Below, one piece after another: positions 54,359 to 62,999 of a DNA stretch of 64,000 nt. Under the pieces are notes generated by a model. It worked only from the letters and a program-made list of their open reading frames with translations. It was not told where the DNA came from and searched no databases. The DNA is from Pseudomonas extremorientalis. GTDB lineage: Bacteria > Pseudomonadota > Gammaproteobacteria > Pseudomonadales > Pseudomonadaceae. The stretch lies in NCBI RefSeq assembly GCF_001870465.1, contig NZ_MDGK01000011.1, positions 62,001-126,000 on the forward strand. Reading direction: 5' to 3'. The translations under genes and the position numbers were made by a program. The stretch's first letter is position 1, and each line of letters begins with the position of its first letter.

Positions 54359-54399
54359 AATAGCACTAATGCCGCTCAAGTTGAGTGGCATTCGCTATT
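54359..54399. promoter_or_regulatory. Long interrupted inverted repeat upstream of aprX
   Basis: Inner arms AATGCCGCTCAA and TTGAGTGGCATT (one mismatch) around a single base, plus outer arms AATAGC and GCTATT. The surrounding 54115-54477 gap is A+T-rich, about 245 bases from the aprX start to this repeat. It may be a regulator site, or the terminator of the P1 peptidase gene, since TTTAATATTTAAAT follows it on the minus strand. In the leader, GATAGGA/TCCTATC (54155-54186) and GGCGAG/CTCGCC (54170-54193) could form competing stems. Nothing else is seen in the gap. Confidence 0.55.
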
Positions 54400-54477
54400 A
54401 ATGGATCCAATATATTGCCACGGTGCCATTGGCAACATTAAACAGCCACTACTTACAGTCATCAGTAAGTGTGCCCC

Positions 54478-55584
54478 CTATTTCCGGGACACACTCCAGC
54501 CGGTGTTGTGCAATGCCGCCAACAGCGTGTCGGCGTCCAGGCCCGGCACGCGCACGCCTTGATCGGTGAGCATGTCCTCCCCGGCCAGCATCGCATTGAT
54601 GATTGCCTCCTCCACGGCCTCCGCCGCCGCGCTGAACAGCGGCGAAATATGGTCATTGTTGACCATCTGCAATGCACTGCTGAACGGCAGGCCCTTGCGC
54701 CCGTAATCGGCCGGTGGCAAGTCCTGGTTACCCGTGGCAAATGCCAGGAACAGATCGCCGCTGGAGTCCTCGGTGCCGCCGCCGGTGCGGGCGATGCCGA
54801 TGGATGCACGTTGTGCCAGGCGCTGGCATTGGTGCGGCAGCAACGGCGCGTCTGTGGCGATGATCACCACAATCGAACCCATGCCCGGCGTGCCTTGCTC
54901 GGCGAACGGCGACGCAATGTCCGTCAGGCTGCGCCCCACCGGGTAGCCATCCACCCGCAGTTCCTGGCGCTTGCCATGGTTGGCCTGCACCAGCACGCCG
55001 ACGGTCCAGCCGCCCTGCTCCGCCGGCAGGCACCGCGAGGATGTGCCGATGCCGCCCTTGAACTCGTGGCAGATCATCCCGGTGCCTCCGCCGACCGCGC
55101 CCTCCTGTACCGGGCCGGTTTCGGCATTGTCCACCGCTTCACGCACATGCTCGGGCCCCACGTGCTGACCCCAGATGTCGTTGAGCAGGCCGTCATAGGT
55201 TTCCATCACCACCGGCATGCACCAATACACTGCCGGATCGGCCAGGCGCTCGCGCTCCAGGGCAATCAGGCTGTCGCGCACGATGCCGATGCTGTGGGTG
55301 TTGGTGATCGCCAGCGGCGTGGTCAACAGCCCCGCTTCGCTGACCCACTCGAGACCGGTGGCGTCACCATTGCCATTGAGCACGTGGTACCCGGCAAAGC
55401 ACGGTTGCAGGCGTGCTTCTCCCGCGCGCGGCTGGATCACACTGACGCCGGTGCGCACCTGCTTGCCATCGATGCGGGTCTTGAGCGTGCTGTGCCCGAC
55501 CCGCACCCCCGGCACATCGGTGATGGCGTTCCACTCACCGGGCGTGCCCAGCCCTAACGTGATGCCCAATTGACGTGCGCGCAT
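54478..55584 (-). CDS. P1-family N-terminal-nucleophile aminopeptidase (DmpA/BapF type)
   Basis: 368 residues. The autoprocessing and nucleophile site of the DmpA family is visible in FKGGIGTSSR (cleavage expected between the Gly/Thr segment and the Ser nucleophile); N-terminal TDVPGVRVGH and C-terminal GIARTGGGTEDSSGD are conserved. These enzymes release N-terminal L-, D- or beta-amino acids from small peptides and amides. It follows the permease gene by 9 bases, so the pair may import and split an unusual peptide. I chose ATG 55584 (MRARQLGITLGLGTPGEW). Confidence 0.88.
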   Translation of the reverse strand: MRARQLGITLGLGTPGEWNAITDVPGVRVGHSTLKTRIDGKQVRTGVSVIQPRAGEARLQPCFAGYHVLNGNGDATGLEWVSEAGLLTTPLAITNTHSIGIVRDSLIALERERLADPAVYWCMPVVMETYDGLLNDIWGQHVGPEHVREAVDNAETGPVQEGAVGGGTGMICHEFKGGIGTSSRCLPAEQGGWTVGVLVQANHGKRQELRVDGYPVGRSLTDIASPFAEQGTPGMGSIVVIIATDAPLLPHQCQRLAQRASIGIARTGGGTEDSSGDLFLAFATGNQDLPPADYGRKGLPFSSALQMVNNDHISPLFSAAAEAVEEAIINAMLAGEDMLTDQGVRVPGLDADTLLAALHNTGWSVSRK

Positions 55585-55593
55585 AACCACTCC

Positions 55594-56958
55594 TTACAAT
55601 TTCTGGAAGACCGGACTCAACCGGCCACTGATGCAATACAGGATCACCGACAGGGCCAGCAGGCCGAGGATGATCATGATGTCGCGGACCGAGGCCGCCA
55701 CGATCAAGGTCATTAACAGATAGCCCGCGCCCAGCACTGCCACCAACGCCGGCAGCGGCCACAGCGGCATGCGGTAGGGATGCTCGCGGTCACGCAGCAG
55801 CACGCGGCTCATCAACGCGCTCAACGCCACCACCAGGTACACCAGCATGATCAGCAATACGCTGAACGAGGTCAGGTCGGCCAGGTTGGAGCTGAAACTC
55901 AGCAGCGCCGAAGGGATCGCCAGGAACAGCGTCGCCAACCACGGCGAATCCCAGCGCGGGTGAATGCGTGTGAACAGTTTGTTGATGCCCGGCGTCCACA
56001 GCGCATCGCGCCCGCTGCTGAACACCACGCGGCCGATCTGGATCACGATGGCGACGATCGCATTGAACACCGACAGGAAGATCCCGGCACTGACCAGGCG
56101 TGACAGGGTTTCATTGCCGTGGCTGGTCAACAGGTAGCCGATGGGGTCAGGGCTGCTGATCATCGCGCTGAGGGACGGCGCGCCGATCAATAGGGCGGTG
56201 ATTGGCACCAATTCGATGACCACCACCAGGCCAAGGGACCACAGCACCGCCTTGTGCACGCCTTTGCCGCCGCATTTCATGTCTTCGGCGAGCAACACCG
56301 CCGGCCCGTAGCCATTGTAGGAAAACAGGCCGATGCCCACGGCACCGATCACCAGGGCCCAGGGCGCCAGGTGCAGCACGCCGTTTTCGACGATCTGCGG
56401 TTGGAACAGCACGCTGGCCGGTTGCACCGGGTTGCCAAAGCCGATCACCACGATCACCAGCAGCGCTGCGACTTCCAGCAACAGGCAGGTGCCGGTGATC
56501 CAGGCATTGAGCTTGATATTGAGGATGCCCAGGGCGTAGCTGCACACCACGATCACCAGGGCCACAGTCTGCGAATCAAACTTCGTGCCCAGGGCGTTAT
56601 TCAGGTAAGTTGCCGCGCCCGTAGCCAGTACCGGAGGAATAAACAGCAACATCACCAGCACGGTCAGGAACGTCGCATAACCCGCCATGCCGCCGAACAC
56701 ACGCTTGGCGTACACATACTCGCCACCGGCGCTGTTGTGGGCACGGCCCAGTTCGGCGTAGCAAAAGGCAAACATCAGCGCGAGCAGACCGGCCATCACA
56801 AACGCCAGGAACACCCCGCTGCCGGCCTGCTGGATGGCAAACGGTGCGATCACAAACACGGAACTGGCCGGCGTCACCGCTGATACGGTAATGGCGACCA
56901 CATCGAACACACTCAAGGTGGGTTTCAGCACGCCTTCGGGCGTGGGGGAAGTGCTCAT
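55594..56958 (-). CDS. APC-family amino acid permease
   Basis: 454 residues, about twelve membrane spans. The APC opening is seen in VVAITVSAVTPASSVFVIAP and FAFCYAELGRAHNSAGGEYV; IGLFSYNGYGPAVLLAEDM is the conserved middle segment. It brings an amino acid or small amine into the cell. The ATG at 56958 has GAGGA at good distance; longer in-frame extension belongs to the divergent promoter and the luxR gene. First gene of a two-gene operon with the P1 peptidase, divergent from luxR. Confidence 0.9.
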   Translation of the reverse strand: MSTSPTPEGVLKPTLSVFDVVAITVSAVTPASSVFVIAPFAIQQAGSGVFLAFVMAGLLALMFAFCYAELGRAHNSAGGEYVYAKRVFGGMAGYATFLTVLVMLLFIPPVLATGAATYLNNALGTKFDSQTVALVIVVCSYALGILNIKLNAWITGTCLLLEVAALLVIVVIGFGNPVQPASVLFQPQIVENGVLHLAPWALVIGAVGIGLFSYNGYGPAVLLAEDMKCGGKGVHKAVLWSLGLVVVIELVPITALLIGAPSLSAMISSPDPIGYLLTSHGNETLSRLVSAGIFLSVFNAIVAIVIQIGRVVFSSGRDALWTPGINKLFTRIHPRWDSPWLATLFLAIPSALLSFSSNLADLTSFSVLLIMLVYLVVALSALMSRVLLRDREHPYRMPLWPLPALVAVLGAGYLLMTLIVAASVRDIMIILGLLALSVILYCISGRLSPVFQKL

Positions 56959-57159
56959 ATCGTTATCCTCTGTCGTTGTTCTTGGTATGAGGCAGAAACG
57001 AAAAATCTGATAAGTCACGGGATATGTTTCCCGCTGAATGATGCGGACGTTAATACGTGAGGGCATGTCGGCCAATTCCCCTATTGGCGTACTCCCCTTG
57101 ACGCCACCCGGCAAAAGCCGAACCCTTGGCCGATCTTTTTGCCGGCGGGAGCCTGTCAC

Positions 57160-57945
57160 ATGAGCCTGTTTCGCGAGGTGGGGATGCACGCCGGTCTGGG
57201 CCGCACCGTTGCGCACATCGGCACTGAGCGTTTCTGGAAGCAGTTGGTGCTGTTGCTGCACCAGTGCCTGCCCTTCGATAACGCCCTGGCGATCTTCTAC
57301 CCCTTGGAGGGCCCGCCACTGGCCCTGGAAGAATACGACGCCCAGCCCAGCAGCAAACCAGCGTCGATGCTGGCGTACCTCAATGGCTTGTATTTGCTCG
57401 ACCCGTTCTTCCAGGCCTGTCGCGAGGGGTATGCCAGCGGGGTGTACCGCCTGGAGGAAGTGGCGCCGGATCATTTTCGCCAGAGTGAGTACTTCCTCAA
57501 CTACTTCCACGACAACGTGCTGGAAGACGAGGTGCAATTCATCCTGCAACTGCAGGGCGCCGGGACGTTATCGCTGTCGTTGGGCATACAGCGGCGCTTC
57601 AGCTTTGAGGAAACCGGGTTGATGACCACCGTAGCGGCCTGGGTGTTGCCGCTGATGCAACAGCATTGGCAGCAAAGCACCCAGCGCGCCCCGGCGATGG
57701 ACAGCCAGATCCGGGATGCGCTGAGTCAGTTCGGCTGCGGGGTGCTCTCGGACCGCGAACTGGAAATCGCCCGCCTGGTGCTGCGCGGGTTCTCGTCCAA
57801 GGCCATGGCCGAGCGCCTGAACATCTCGCCGGACACGGTGAAGGTGCACCGTCGGCATTTGTACGCCAAGCTGGATATCTCGTCACAGCCGGAGCTGTTT
57901 TCGTTGTTTATCCAGTCGTTGGGGCATGATCTGGAAAATCCCTGA
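57160..57945 (+). CDS. LuxR-type transcriptional regulator
   Basis: 261 residues. A C-terminal LuxR helix-turn-helix (VLSDRELEIARLVLRGFSSK, then NISPDTVKVHRRHLYAKLDI) follows an N-terminal sensing region of about 190 residues with no typical autoinducer-binding motif. I chose ATG 57160, with GGGAG 8 bases upstream. Divergent from the permease/P1 peptidase pair and so probably their regulator; an effect on the convergent polyamine operon is less likely. Confidence 0.88.
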   Translation: MSLFREVGMHAGLGRTVAHIGTERFWKQLVLLLHQCLPFDNALAIFYPLEGPPLALEEYDAQPSSKPASMLAYLNGLYLLDPFFQACREGYASGVYRLEEVAPDHFRQSEYFLNYFHDNVLEDEVQFILQLQGAGTLSLSLGIQRRFSFEETGLMTTVAAWVLPLMQQHWQQSTQRAPAMDSQIRDALSQFGCGVLSDRELEIARLVLRGFSSKAMAERLNISPDTVKVHRRHLYAKLDISSQPELFSLFIQSLGHDLENP

Positions 57946-57976
57946 GCTGTGCGTGGGCCGCTCACCGCCCCGCCCT

Positions 57977-59056
57977 TCAGCGACCCGTGCGAATGGTGTT
58001 CCACACCCGTGTACGCACCCGGTCGATATTCAGCGGCATCGCTTCCAACGCGAACAACTTGCCCATCATTACCGGGCTTGGATACACCTTGGTATCCGCC
58101 TTGATCGCCGGGTCCACCAGGCTGTCGGCGGCCTGGTTGCCATTGGCGTAATGCACGTAGTTGGTGATGCCGGCCATTACTTCCGGGCGTAGCAGGTAGT
58201 TCATGAACGCATAACCAGCTTTTTCATCCGGCGCGTCGGCGGGCATCGCGACCATGTCGAACCAGATGGCGGCGCCTTCCTTGGGGATGTTGTAGCCGAT
58301 GTTCACGCCGTTCTTGGCTTCCTTGGCGCGGCTTTCGGCTTGCAGGATGTCGCCGGAGAAGCCGACGGCCACGCAGATGTCGCCATTGGCCAGGTCGGCG
58401 GTGTATTTCGAGGAGTGGAAGTACGCCACATACGGTCGCACTTTCATCAACAGATCTTCGGCTTTTTTGTAGTCCTCAGGCTTCTTGCTGTGGTGCGGCA
58501 AGCCCAGGTAGTTCAGCGCAGCCGGTAGCAGTTCCGGGCCGTTGTCGAGGATCGCCACCCCGCACTTCTGCAGCTTGGCCATGTTTTCCGGCTTGAAGAT
58601 CAAGTCCCAGGAATCCACCGGCGCATTGTCGCCCAGTACGGCCTTGACCTTGTCGATGTTGTAGCCGATGCCGGTGCTGCCCCACAGGTACGGGAAACCA
58701 TGGGCATTGCCCGGGTCGTTGTTTTCCAGGGCCTTGAGCAGCACCGGGTTGAGGTTTCTCCAGTTGGGCAACTGGCTCTTGTCGAGTTTCTTCAAAGCGC
58801 CGCCCTGGATTTGCCGCGCCATGAAATGGTTGGACGGGAACACCACGTCGTAGCCGGATTTACCGGTCATCAACTTGCCGTCGAGGGTTTCATTGCTGTC
58901 GTACACGTCATAGGTGAAACCGATACCGGTTTCTTTCTGGAAGTTCTTGGTGGTGTCCGGCGCAATGTAGTCCGACCAGTTGTAGATTTTCACCGTCTCG
59001 GCGGCCTGGCTGATAGAGGCCACCAACATCAAGGGCAACAGGGCAATGGCTTTCAT
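57977..59056 (-). CDS. Polyamine ABC transporter periplasmic binding protein (PotF/SpuD-like)
   Basis: 359 residues. Signal peptide MKAIALLPLMLVASISQA, mature start ETVKIYNWSDYIAPDT, the typical opening of PotF-type proteins; SGYDVVFPSNHFMARQIQGG, YLWGSTGIGYN and VGFSGDILQAESRA follow. It captures putrescine, spermidine or a related amine. No ABC ATPase or permease is adjacent, so it must use a transporter encoded elsewhere. The upstream cupin and PuuB-like oxidase suggest polyamine breakdown. Confidence 0.9.
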   Translation of the reverse strand: MKAIALLPLMLVASISQAAETVKIYNWSDYIAPDTTKNFQKETGIGFTYDVYDSNETLDGKLMTGKSGYDVVFPSNHFMARQIQGGALKKLDKSQLPNWRNLNPVLLKALENNDPGNAHGFPYLWGSTGIGYNIDKVKAVLGDNAPVDSWDLIFKPENMAKLQKCGVAILDNGPELLPAALNYLGLPHHSKKPEDYKKAEDLLMKVRPYVAYFHSSKYTADLANGDICVAVGFSGDILQAESRAKEAKNGVNIGYNIPKEGAAIWFDMVAMPADAPDEKAGYAFMNYLLRPEVMAGITNYVHYANGNQAADSLVDPAIKADTKVYPSPVMMGKLFALEAMPLNIDRVRTRVWNTIRTGR

Positions 59057-59116
59057 GGTTCGATTTCCTGGCGGTTTTAGGGCTGTTTTTATGGCAGGCG
59101 ATCAAGGATCAAAGCG

Positions 59117-59458
59117 TTACAGGATCAATACATAGGTCTTGCGCACGGTCTCCTGGATATCCCAGATGCCGGTGCTGTTGGCCGGCAACATCAGTGCATC
59201 ACCGGCTTGTATATGAACGACTTCACCGTTGTCCGGGGTGAAGGTGCAGCGGCCCTGGATAAAGTGGCAGAACTCCTGGGATGTGATCTGTCGACGCCAG
59301 CGCCCGGGGGTGCACTCCCAGATGCCGGTCTCGACGCCGTCATTGCGCTCCACGCTCAGTGTCGACGCAACGGCAATGGGTTCGCCCAGGGGCACGGCGA
59401 CGGGCGATGAGTCCGGCAGGGAGGCGTTCAGCGTGTCTTTGAATTGAGTGATGCTCAT
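59117..59458 (-). CDS. Small cupin-domain protein
   Basis: 113 residues, single cupin fold of the EutQ/ureidoglycine-aminohydrolase-like type: GIWECTPGRWRRQITSQEFC, HFIQGRCTFTPDNGEVVHI, AGDALMLPANSTGIWDIQET. Such cupins often accompany polyamine oxidases in pseudomonads, role unknown. I chose ATG 59458 (MSITQFKDTLNAS), as an in-frame extension would lie within the oxidase gene. It sits between the oxidase and the binding protein, same operon. Confidence 0.85.
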   Translation of the reverse strand: MSITQFKDTLNASLPDSSPVAVPLGEPIAVASTLSVERNDGVETGIWECTPGRWRRQITSQEFCHFIQGRCTFTPDNGEVVHIQAGDALMLPANSTGIWDIQETVRKTYVLIL

Positions 59459-59484
59459 GGGCTTTCCCGTGTGGATGAAGTGAC

Positions 59485-60891
59485 TTAGTGCATGAAACCT
59501 TCCATGAACCCAGCCATGCTCGTCGCCAGCTTGCGACGCCAAGGCGCGGTATTGGGGTTGGCCAGTACCTGGTCTTCATGGACAAAACTGCGAATGATCG
59601 CGTTGTAGCCCAGCCAGCGGCAGGGCTCGGGCTCCCAGGGCTTGAGTGCCTCGAGGCCGCGTTCGCGGATGACCCAGGGTTGATGGGTCAACGGGGTGTC
59701 GCGCCCCAGGATCAGGTCGGCCAGGGTGCGGCCGCCCAGGTTGGTCGCGCCAACGCCCTCCCCGCCGTAACCGCCGGACAGCGCGATGCCGGTCTTGTGG
59801 TCGCAGAGCATGTGCGGGCGGAAATTGCGCGACATGCCCAGGTTGCCACCCCAGGAATGGCTGATCCTCACGTTCTTGAGCTGTGGGAACAGCTCACCAA
59901 ACAGGTAGCGACGCAGCTCGACTTCGCTGTCGGTCAAATCGAAGTCATGGCGCAGCTTCCCGGCAAACTGATAACCGCCGCGCGCACCGAACACCAGGCG
60001 GTTGTCCGCTGTACGCTGGCCATAGGTGACCTGGCGACTGCTTTCGCTAAAAGCCTGGCCATGGCTCAGGCCGATTTCATCCCAGGTACTGGCCGGCAAT
60101 GGCTCGGTGGCGACGATCAGGCTTTGCACCGGCAGCTGGTAGCGGCCCAGCGGCGGCAAGGTGGTGGCATAGCCTTCCACCGCCGGCACCACCCAGGCGG
60201 CACGCACGCTGGCCTTTGCGGTGCGCAGGCTGCCGGACTGCCAGTGGGTGACCGGGCTGTTTTCGTAGATTGTCACGCCCATGCTCTCGACCACCCGCGC
60301 CAGGCCGCGCACCAGCTTGGCAGGGTTGATGGTCGCAACGTGGGGGGCGTAAATGCCGCCGTAGGGTTTGGCGATGCGGATCTGTTCGGCCAACTGCTGC
60401 GGGCCGAGCCAGCGGTAGTCGGCTTCGGTCAGGCCCTGGGCGTAGAGTTTTTCGAGGTAGCGGCGCAGGCTGCCTTCCTGCTCGGGGTAACGCGCGGCGC
60501 AGTACAGCACGCCGCCCTTTCGGTAGTCGCAGTCGATGCCTTCACGTGCCAGCACTTGGGCCACTTCGTCGGGAATGGCGTGCAACAGGTCAAACGACGC
60601 ACGGCGTTGCTCGGGATTCAGGCCGGCGAGCAAGCGATCTTCGCCCAGCAGATTGCCCATCAGCCAGCCGCCATTGCGACCGGAGGCGCCGAAACCGGCG
60701 GTTTGCGCTTCGATAATGGCGATTTTCAGCTCGGGGGCCTGGCGCTTCAGGTAGTACGCCGTCCACAGCCCGGTGTAACCGGCGCCGATAATGGCCACGT
60801 TGACGTCCAGGTCATGCTCCAGCGTCGGCCGCGCTTGCAGCGGGTCGTCCAACTGGTCCATCCATAAGCTGATAGTGCGCCATGCCGGCAT
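59485..60891 (-). CDS. FAD-dependent amine oxidoreductase (gamma-glutamylputrescine oxidase PuuB-like)
   Basis: 468 residues of the DAO/PuuB family. The FAD-binding motif is VNVAIIGAGYTGLWTAYYLK, followed by EAQTAGFGASGRNGGWLMG; the C-terminal FAD contact is GIALSGGYGGEGVGATNLGG. PuuB removes two electrons from gamma-glutamyl-putrescine to give an aldehyde plus H2O2 and ammonia. The ATG at 60891 has GGGGGAG upstream; a GTG five codons before is weaker. First gene of the operon with cupin and binding protein. No PuuA or PuuC homologue is in view. Confidence 0.88.
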   Translation of the reverse strand: MPAWRTISLWMDQLDDPLQARPTLEHDLDVNVAIIGAGYTGLWTAYYLKRQAPELKIAIIEAQTAGFGASGRNGGWLMGNLLGEDRLLAGLNPEQRRASFDLLHAIPDEVAQVLAREGIDCDYRKGGVLYCAARYPEQEGSLRRYLEKLYAQGLTEADYRWLGPQQLAEQIRIAKPYGGIYAPHVATINPAKLVRGLARVVESMGVTIYENSPVTHWQSGSLRTAKASVRAAWVVPAVEGYATTLPPLGRYQLPVQSLIVATEPLPASTWDEIGLSHGQAFSESSRQVTYGQRTADNRLVFGARGGYQFAGKLRHDFDLTDSEVELRRYLFGELFPQLKNVRISHSWGGNLGMSRNFRPHMLCDHKTGIALSGGYGGEGVGATNLGGRTLADLILGRDTPLTHQPWVIRERGLEALKPWEPEPCRWLGYNAIIRSFVHEDQVLANPNTAPWRRKLATSMAGFMEGFMH

Positions 60892-61013
60892 GCCCAACTC
60901 CCCCACCTTGTTTCGACAGAGGGAATGCTAGGGCGCGGTGTTGGAAATTGTCTTGTGCGCGTGCACGCAGGGAAATCTCAGAGATAGGTATTACCCAACC
61001 CACCCTGCATTGG

Positions 61014-61466
61014 CTATTTGACGTGCCACCCGCGGATGTCGTACTGGGCGCGGATAAGAGCCAATTCGCCATTGATACTACCTTGGATATCTATCACTCC
61101 AAAGAGCCTCTCCAGCGTATTGGACCTGTTGAGGGCTACCTCTCCTTGATCTGTGATGAGTACCACTCCGGTCTTCGTATCCCAGTAAGAGATGTCCACA
61201 ACGTGGGGGCCTCCTACCTTGTAGGTACCAGACGTTATTGTCCTGGGCTGGAGTTGCACTAGCAAAACTGAAAACGCCTCGGGATCATTAGCATCTGTTT
61301 GGCGACCGAAAAAACGTAGCGTATCGAGCTGTTCGTGTGCGTACACGTGATCGGCTGTAAACTGACTGACCTGACCGTCGATAGTGACGGTTCCGAACAT
61401 ATGACCTTGGGGACGGACCTCAGGTTTTTGTTCGAGTTCATCTAATATTTTTCTGAGTTCGGACAT
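61014..61466 (-). CDS. Hypothetical protein, A+T-richer than its surroundings
   Basis: 150 residues from the ATG at 61466 with GGAGAAC before it. The first part is helical (MSELRKILDELEQKPEVRPQ); the rest is beta-rich (VTIDGQVSQFTADHVYAHEQ, TITSGTYKVGGPHVVDISYW). No signal peptide or membrane segment. I do not recognise the family. Codon use is less G+C-rich than the neighbours (31 of 60 bases at 61081-61140 are G or C), which suggests acquired DNA. It stands alone between the oxidase operon and the AraC gene. Confidence 0.7.
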   Translation of the reverse strand: MSELRKILDELEQKPEVRPQGHMFGTVTIDGQVSQFTADHVYAHEQLDTLRFFGRQTDANDPEAFSVLLVQLQPRTITSGTYKVGGPHVVDISYWDTKTGVVLITDQGEVALNRSNTLERLFGVIDIQGSINGELALIRAQYDIRGWHVK

Positions 61467-61552
61467 GATAGTTCTCCGGTAGAAGTGAAGAATGCACAAG
61501 CATTACACAACTAATTTCCAGAAAAAAAACCTGTCAAGCTTGACAGTGACAG

Positions 61553-62392
61553 CTAGTTTTCGCTGGTCGGTCGAACACCTCCCTTCTGATCACCCTCGTC
61601 AAGCTTTCTCTCACAAAGCGCGTTCAAGTAGGCCCTGGGTGTCTGGCCCGTATGCTGGCGGAACGCGCTATAGAATGCCGATAGCGAATTGAAACCGGCG
61701 GCAAACGCCAGGTCATCGACCTTTATCGGCGGTGCGGCCTGGTCCAGCGCGGCCAGTAAATGCTGAAGCCTTGCCTGGTTGACGTAGCGGTAGAAGCTTT
61801 GTCCCAACACCTGGTTCAACAGGTAGGAAATCTGATTGCGGCTGTAGCCGCACTCCTTGGCTACTCGCTGCAGGTCCAGCTCGGGGTCCAGGTAGGGTTG
61901 TTTGCGTTCGAAATACTGCTGCAGGTCATTGGCCATGTGCCCCAATTGCTGGGGCGACAGGCCCAGGCGGCTGACAGAGGGCCGTGCGGCCTGGGCCGCC
62001 TGTTCATGCACCAGCGAAGCATATTCGTTGACCCGCCAGATCAACCCGTCGCGCACCGTTATGGCTTCGCTGGTGCGGAACGACACCAGGCCCTGGCTGC
62101 CCCGCAAGGTGATGCGGTACTGGATGAACGCGGTATCGCCGTCGGCGCGGATACGGTCGCTGTGCTCGATCGCTTCGTCAGCCTGACGGGGCATGCTGGC
62201 TTGCAGGTAATCGCGCAAGCCGGCGAAACCGACGACACGGTTCTGGAAAAAGTCGTGGTATTGGATTTCCGGGTGGTAGTAGGACATCACGCCTTCCAGA
62301 TCCCGGTGGCGCCAGCAAAGGTGGTGGCGCAACACCAGTTCGCGTGTGGCGCGGGATTGATGGCATTCATCGTCTGCAGCGATGTCGGGCAT
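61553..62392 (-). CDS. AraC-family regulator with N-terminal SnoaL/NTF2-like domain
   Basis: 279 residues. The N-terminal part (about 15-125: RHHLCWRHRDLEGVMSYYHP, FFQNRVVGFAGLRDYLQ) matches the SnoaL-like/NTF2 ligand-binding fold; the C-terminal part is an AraC double helix-turn-helix (RVAKECGYSRNQISYLLNQV, DLAFAAGFNSLSAFYSAFRQ). The first domain probably binds a small molecule. Starts at ATG 62392. The preceding genes on the same strand (polyamine-type operon) are possible targets, but this is only positional. Confidence 0.85.
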   Translation of the reverse strand: MPDIAADDECHQSRATRELVLRHHLCWRHRDLEGVMSYYHPEIQYHDFFQNRVVGFAGLRDYLQASMPRQADEAIEHSDRIRADGDTAFIQYRITLRGSQGLVSFRTSEAITVRDGLIWRVNEYASLVHEQAAQAARPSVSRLGLSPQQLGHMANDLQQYFERKQPYLDPELDLQRVAKECGYSRNQISYLLNQVLGQSFYRYVNQARLQHLLAALDQAAPPIKVDDLAFAAGFNSLSAFYSAFRQHTGQTPRAYLNALCERKLDEGDQKGGVRPTSEN

Positions 62393-62551
62393 GGAAGGCT
62401 CTGCGGCGGGTAAACCCTGGAGATTGCCGAATTTCTGCGGGTGCTTCAATGGCCAATTGGTACTTCTGACTAATGGCCTATTGCCCAATCACAAGTAGGA
62501 CATGACCCACATCAACCTTATGGAAAACAACCGCCGAACGGGGCCGAAAAA

Positions 62552-62620
62552 GTCACCTTGCGGTGACGAACGAATGCTATTTTTAAGCTCTACAACGCCA
62601 CGACCAGTGAAGGTCGTGGC
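62552..62620 (+). promoter_or_regulatory. Two hairpins in the leader of the DUF1652 gene
   Basis: GTCACC-TTGC-GGTGAC (62552-62567), then GCCACGACC-AGTGAA-GGTCGTGGC (62597-62620), both perfect stems, 30 bases before the DUF1652 start. Could be a structured 5' leader or the body of a small RNA. No known riboswitch is recognised. Confidence 0.45.
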
Positions 62621-62649
62621 CCCCTGCCGCGAGCTAAAGGAAGCGCTCA

Positions 62650-62922
62650 ATGAACAAGGTGGGCAACATGAACAAAGTGACGTTCCCCAACGCCTGCCAA
62701 CTGATGCGCTGGCATTTCCATCCGATGGGCTTCGAGGGCAGCATGGACGCGCCCGGCAGCATGATCGCCCGCCTGTTCGACCGGGCCAGCGGCGAGACGT
62801 TGATCGCCATCGCCGGCATCCCTTGCGCCACGGTGATGAATGCCGCCGATGTGGAGCGGATCATCGAGGCGGTGGAGGATGAGTTGGAGTCGTTTGTGCC
62901 GCCGCAGTCCCTACGGGCCTGA
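62650..62922 (+). CDS. DUF1652-family small protein
   Basis: 90 residues with the conserved pattern NACQLMRWHFHPMGFEGSMD, MIARLFDRASGETLIAIAGI and MNAADVERIIEAVEDELES that marks the Pseudomonas DUF1652 family. Function unknown; no signal or membrane segment. AGGAAG lies 6 bases before the ATG at 62650; a second ATG six codons in is also possible. A REP element follows its stop. Confidence 0.85.
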   Translation: MNKVGNMNKVTFPNACQLMRWHFHPMGFEGSMDAPGSMIARLFDRASGETLIAIAGIPCATVMNAADVERIIEAVEDELESFVPPQSLRA

Positions 62923-62951
62923 ACTCAATCCTTCAGACAGCACCTATCTTC

Positions 62952-62980
62952 TGTGGGAGGAGGCAAGCCCCCCTCCCACA
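62952..62980. repeat. REP palindrome
   Basis: TGTGGGAGGAGGC and GCCCCCCTCCCACA form the hairpin typical of the common REP family in fluorescent pseudomonads (TGTGGGAGGGGGCAAGCCCCC type). It lies between the convergent DUF1652 and helicase genes. Confidence 0.8.
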
Positions 62981-62999
62981 TTTGAATGGCATCGATCTG

